Of a stretch of 64,000 bases of DNA, positions 61,359 to 64,000 are shown in pieces. The stretch covers positions 54,789,140 to 54,853,139 of the forward strand of contig CATQJL010000112.1 of assembly GCA_958299035.1 (NCBI GenBank), given 5' to 3'. Both the position numbers and the translations under genes were made by a program. Below the pieces are notes generated by a model. That model did not search any database. It saw only the letters and a program-made list of their open reading frames with translations, and had not been told where the DNA came from. Each line of letters begins with the position of its first letter. The stretch's first letter is position 1. This DNA is from Cylicocyclus nassatus. Taxonomy: Eukaryota > Nematoda > Chromadorea > Rhabditida > Strongylidae.

Positions 61359-61713
61359 TAATTGTCAAAATCTGATTCCGTGCTAGCATTCTTACCACTT
61401 TTTGATGAGAATGCTATTGCAAATGACCCTGGCTGCTGTTACGCGGTGCTAAAGCTTATAGAGCTTATAACATTAGTTTAGCTTAAAATTGCTACTCTAT
61501 CTCACATGGATGATAAAAACAGCATTTGCAAAGTTTGTCGAACTGCGTTAAACACAGACTGGCCAGTCAGCAGTATAAATAAGCTCAAAATTCTAATCGA
61601 TCCCATCATTTTCCGGTTTACCAGAGCAACAAATAGAAATCACATGCGTCTTTAAAGTCGATTAGCATTTGTTACCCTTTGCTGTGGAATGTTTGCCTCA
61701 AAAGGAGCAGCTA

Positions 61714-62051
61714 AAGGCAACCAGACAAAACCTACGCTCCCAGATTAGTAGCTGATCTACAAGAAGGTGATCTTAGGAAGACAATATCTGCGTTGGTCCG
61801 GCCCTCTAATGTGGCCTCTAAATGGAAAAAATGGGCCGGAAATCCTCTAAGGTGCTATCAAGCAACTCTCGTCCTATCAAGCTCCGCCCACCCCTATTGA
61901 AATTTTGAAATCAGGATAGGGCTACCGGAAGTCGGTCTTTTTTGACTTTGCACCTCCTGCGCTTGATATCTTCAATCAGAGTTGAAAAAACCCCAGAATG
62001 ACAAAAACATGAAAGAAAAAGAATGAAAGAAAAAGATTTGGATGCTGTTCT
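61714..62051. mobile_element. old MITE, AAGGCAGCG family (U4)
   Basis: Begins AAGGCAACCAGACAAAACC after TA. The right end is eroded (GGATGCTGTTCT). Orthologous to 52494. Confidence 0.55.
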
Positions 62052-62501
62052 CAGATAAAGTTCTCACCATGCACTTATTTGGCATGAAAGTTCTGTCGCT
62101 TCATACGCTATTTCGGCAGAGTAAGCAAAGCGTGCACTACAAAATCACCCTCACTTCATTAGAATTCATGATCCACTTGAAAATCTGAGCAAGTTTGAGA
62201 ACATCCAAATGCTAAAGCCGGATCTTTCTTTGAAAATTTTACCAGTATCTAAGTTATTCAGCTACACGAAAGATATACACATAGTAACGTTCAGAAATGC
62301 ACTTGCTAAATCTGTTTTCCGACTCAGAACTGACCGAAGGACCCGAGATTGAAATTGGCTTCCCCTTAAAATATGTACCAACATCAAAGCTCACTTCCTT
62401 TTGTTTTTTGCCAAGCGCGTCTAGACGCAGAGTTATAAGCGTTTTTTGGCTCGAAAAATTGAATGCGCAACTGGGCAATCGAAGTCGCTGTTTCCAGATA
62501 T

Positions 62502-62874
62502 GAAGCACTTCAGAATAGCTTCTTTCATAAGTTATTTCAAATTTAGGGTAACAACTGTTTTTCTAATTTCCGTTAGAAATGTGAATACGCCATGAAGAAA
62601 GCTCGAAGAACCGGTGGAAAGTTATGTACTGAAATCAGCCTGAAAACCTTGCTACACAATTTCTCAGATATTTTTGATATTACTTCATGAAAAAGCCTAT
62701 TCCGCAGTGACGTTGTATGCTGAAAGTTCGTACCGTAATCCTAAAGTAATGAAGAGCGATTGGTATCGTTCCATACTATGGATCTAAGTTGAACCTCGCC
62801 CTACAGAATGGTACCTCTCGGCAAAAGACGTGAAAAGAAGAGAACTATCAACGATTAAACAGTGTGCACATCTT
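62502..62874. mobile_element. truncated CAGGGTGTCCCA-family MITE (U4), cut by a retroelement
   Basis: Matches 53252-53630 in U3 up to GTGTGCACATCTT, then breaks off where the Penelope-like element begins. Confidence 0.75.
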
Positions 62875-63087
62875 GTGAATACAGTTTTCCAAAGCTGTTA
62901 ACCAAGGTTGGTAGCAAGGCTTTATTGTACGAAAAGCCAACGTTTCGGCGGTCCGTCCGCCTTCTTCAGGGCTTCCTGAAAGATCGAGACTTTAAGAACT
63001 GCCCGCCCAAACACCGTGTTTGGCAATGGATTTAGTTTAACTATGTGATGGAGTGGCAGAGTAGATGTTGAAAGCCTGACCTCAGCC

Positions 63088-63624
63088 TTGTCAGTTCAGG
63101 ATGTAGAGACCGAACGACCAGTACTGCGCTGCAGCTGCGCTATGAGTGAGTATGATAGTTGGTGTCAACAATGCCCTTTACCCTTTAAACATCTTCACGA
63201 AACGTGTGGACTGTCGCGAGAAAGCCGACAACTGCAAATTATAGAGCGACGTATTCTGAAAGCGGCACTCAAGTCGAAACAAGATCATTTTTTCTCTGCT
63301 TTGAAAAAATGTACTTATAAAGAACAATGTTGCGAACGCTTGGTGCCAAACGCGCTTTGAAAGAGAATTGTGAGTAGATCGAGAAATATTTGTGATTCTG
63401 TTCGCTTTAATGCCAAGTTGAGGCTACGGGAGAAGTTTAGCAAGTTGATGGATGTGAAACCCAAACAACTAACGTGTACTCGAGCCAGTGCTAGTTCCGT
63501 TGAGAAAAGTCAACCGACACCAGCAACCAACACTGCATTAATGGCAACTGCGCCCACAATGCCCCGAGTATCACTTATTGGCAATGTCTCTCTTTCTGAA
63601 GGCGCGCTATCATTCTCAGTATGA
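63088..63624 (+). pseudogene. Penelope-like element, N-terminal region (interrupted)
   Basis: One reading frame of 179 codons is broken by a TGA at 63358-63360. The first part has a Cys-rich stretch (CSCAMSEYDSWCQQC) and the second is Ser/Thr/Pro-rich and ends SLSEGALSFSV with TGA 63622-63624. It lies directly upstream of the reverse transcriptase start on the same strand. I recognise it only by position. The internal stop suggests a decayed copy, or a natural start at the second frame. Confidence 0.5.
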
Positions 63625-64000
63625 GTCCAAGCTTTGCGCCCACCCAGTTCATCACATCGTGGGTGAAGCGAAAAGTTGTTGGTAACCTAAAGCTGCTACA
63701 TGAACGTCTACGTCAAAACGATGAAGTTCGTCAAAACAGTGCAAGTAGCGCTCGTGTACCTCATATTCCCTTTCCTTCACTGAGCTTCAGGCCTCAAGAA
63801 TCCCATCCAATCGTAGACACAAAATTTTGCGTGTTGGTCACATCAATTTTCAATACTCTAACACAGTTTTCAAAAAAGCATATCACTAGTAATCTCACTC
63901 CCATTCAACGTCGCGGTTTACGTGAACTTCATAATCTATGCAGTAATAAGCAGATAAGAATATCAACCAGTGATAAGGGAGGGGAATTCGTGGTGATGAC
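63621..64000 (+). CDS. Penelope-like reverse transcriptase, N-terminal fragment
   Basis: Open from ATG 63621 (frame open from 63600) to the window edge, 126 codons, truncated by the edge. The C-terminal part reads LTPIQRRGLRELHNL then IRISTSDKGGEFVVM. This matches the conserved N-terminal block of Penelope-like reverse transcriptases (...L..L......I..aDKGg.vVvm). Catalytic domains would lie beyond the window. The ATG overlaps the TGA of the upstream frame as ATGA, a one-base backward frame change. This may be termination-reinitiation, a spliced join or a frameshift mutation. Confidence 0.75.
   Translation, partial: MSPSFAPTQFITSWVKRKVVGNLKLLHERLRQNDEVRQNSASSARVPHIPFPSLSFRPQESHPIVDTKFCVLVTSIFNTLTQFSKKHITSNLTPIQRRGLRELHNLCSNKQIRISTSDKGGEFVVM

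Larger units (their letters stand above)
54500..62874 (+). repeat. segmental duplication unit U4
   Basis: Collinear with U3 from about 55240 to the Penelope-like insertion at 62875. Its leftmost part (54500-54610) matches U1 15450-15560. Private insertions: hAT element at 56910 and PIF-like element at 60494. Confidence 0.75.
62875..64000 (+). mobile_element. Penelope-like retroelement (5' part, cut by window edge)
   Basis: The homology with U3 stops abruptly at 62875. The leader contains AAAGCCAACGTTTCGGCGG followed by TCCGCCTTCTTCAGGG (62934-62980), a motif typical of Penelope-like element terminal repeats. Reading frames for a reverse transcriptase protein follow (63088 onward). Confidence 0.8.

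Overview
The window is eukaryotic and most likely comes from a nematode or another small-genome ecdysozoan. Introns are 58-65 nt with GTATG(C/T) donors and TTTTACAG or TTTATAG acceptors. The annotated genes start a few bases after a TTTTCAG acceptor. The rest is gene-poor and crowded with short TA-target DNA transposons, Helitron-like repeats and a Penelope-like retroelement. The species is not identifiable from the sequence alone.

The genes I trust most are four paralogues on the + strand, named here A (23291), B (37019), C (51405) and D (59712). Each has an exon with a near-identical signal peptide (M-I/V-C-K-L-F-L-...-V-A-A) and then one or more exons carrying C-x3-C-x13/14-C-x3-C. That is the spacing of disulfide-stapled helical hairpins (alpha-hairpinin-like). 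C (83 aa) and D (104 aa) are short single-domain precursors. B (487 aa, four exons) has three domains joined by proline-rich linkers that grew by exon duplication and minisatellite expansion. A carries a one-base frame break at the conserved splice junction.

Layout: 1-15.4 kb has no recognisable gene and is filled with MITEs, hairpins and Helitron-like copies. From 15.4 kb to 62.9 kb the DNA is four diverged tandem segmental duplications, each carrying one peptide gene: U1 about 15.45-33.15 kb, U2 about 34.0-44.2 kb, U3 about 47.5-53.9 kb, U4 about 54.5-62.9 kb. Because the units are paralogous, many transposon insertions can be read against an empty site in another unit. This fixes exact ends and target duplications for mariner-like (TA), hAT (8 bp), PIF/Harbinger-like (TAA) and TTAA-target elements.

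U1 is interrupted by a 3945-bp near-perfect palindrome (26093-30037) whose 1774-bp arms flank a 186-bp spacer. A 209-bp MITE later entered one arm only. Between U2 and U3 lies an intron-less, stop-ridden copine pseudogene. The window ends inside a Penelope-like element whose reverse transcriptase runs off the right edge.
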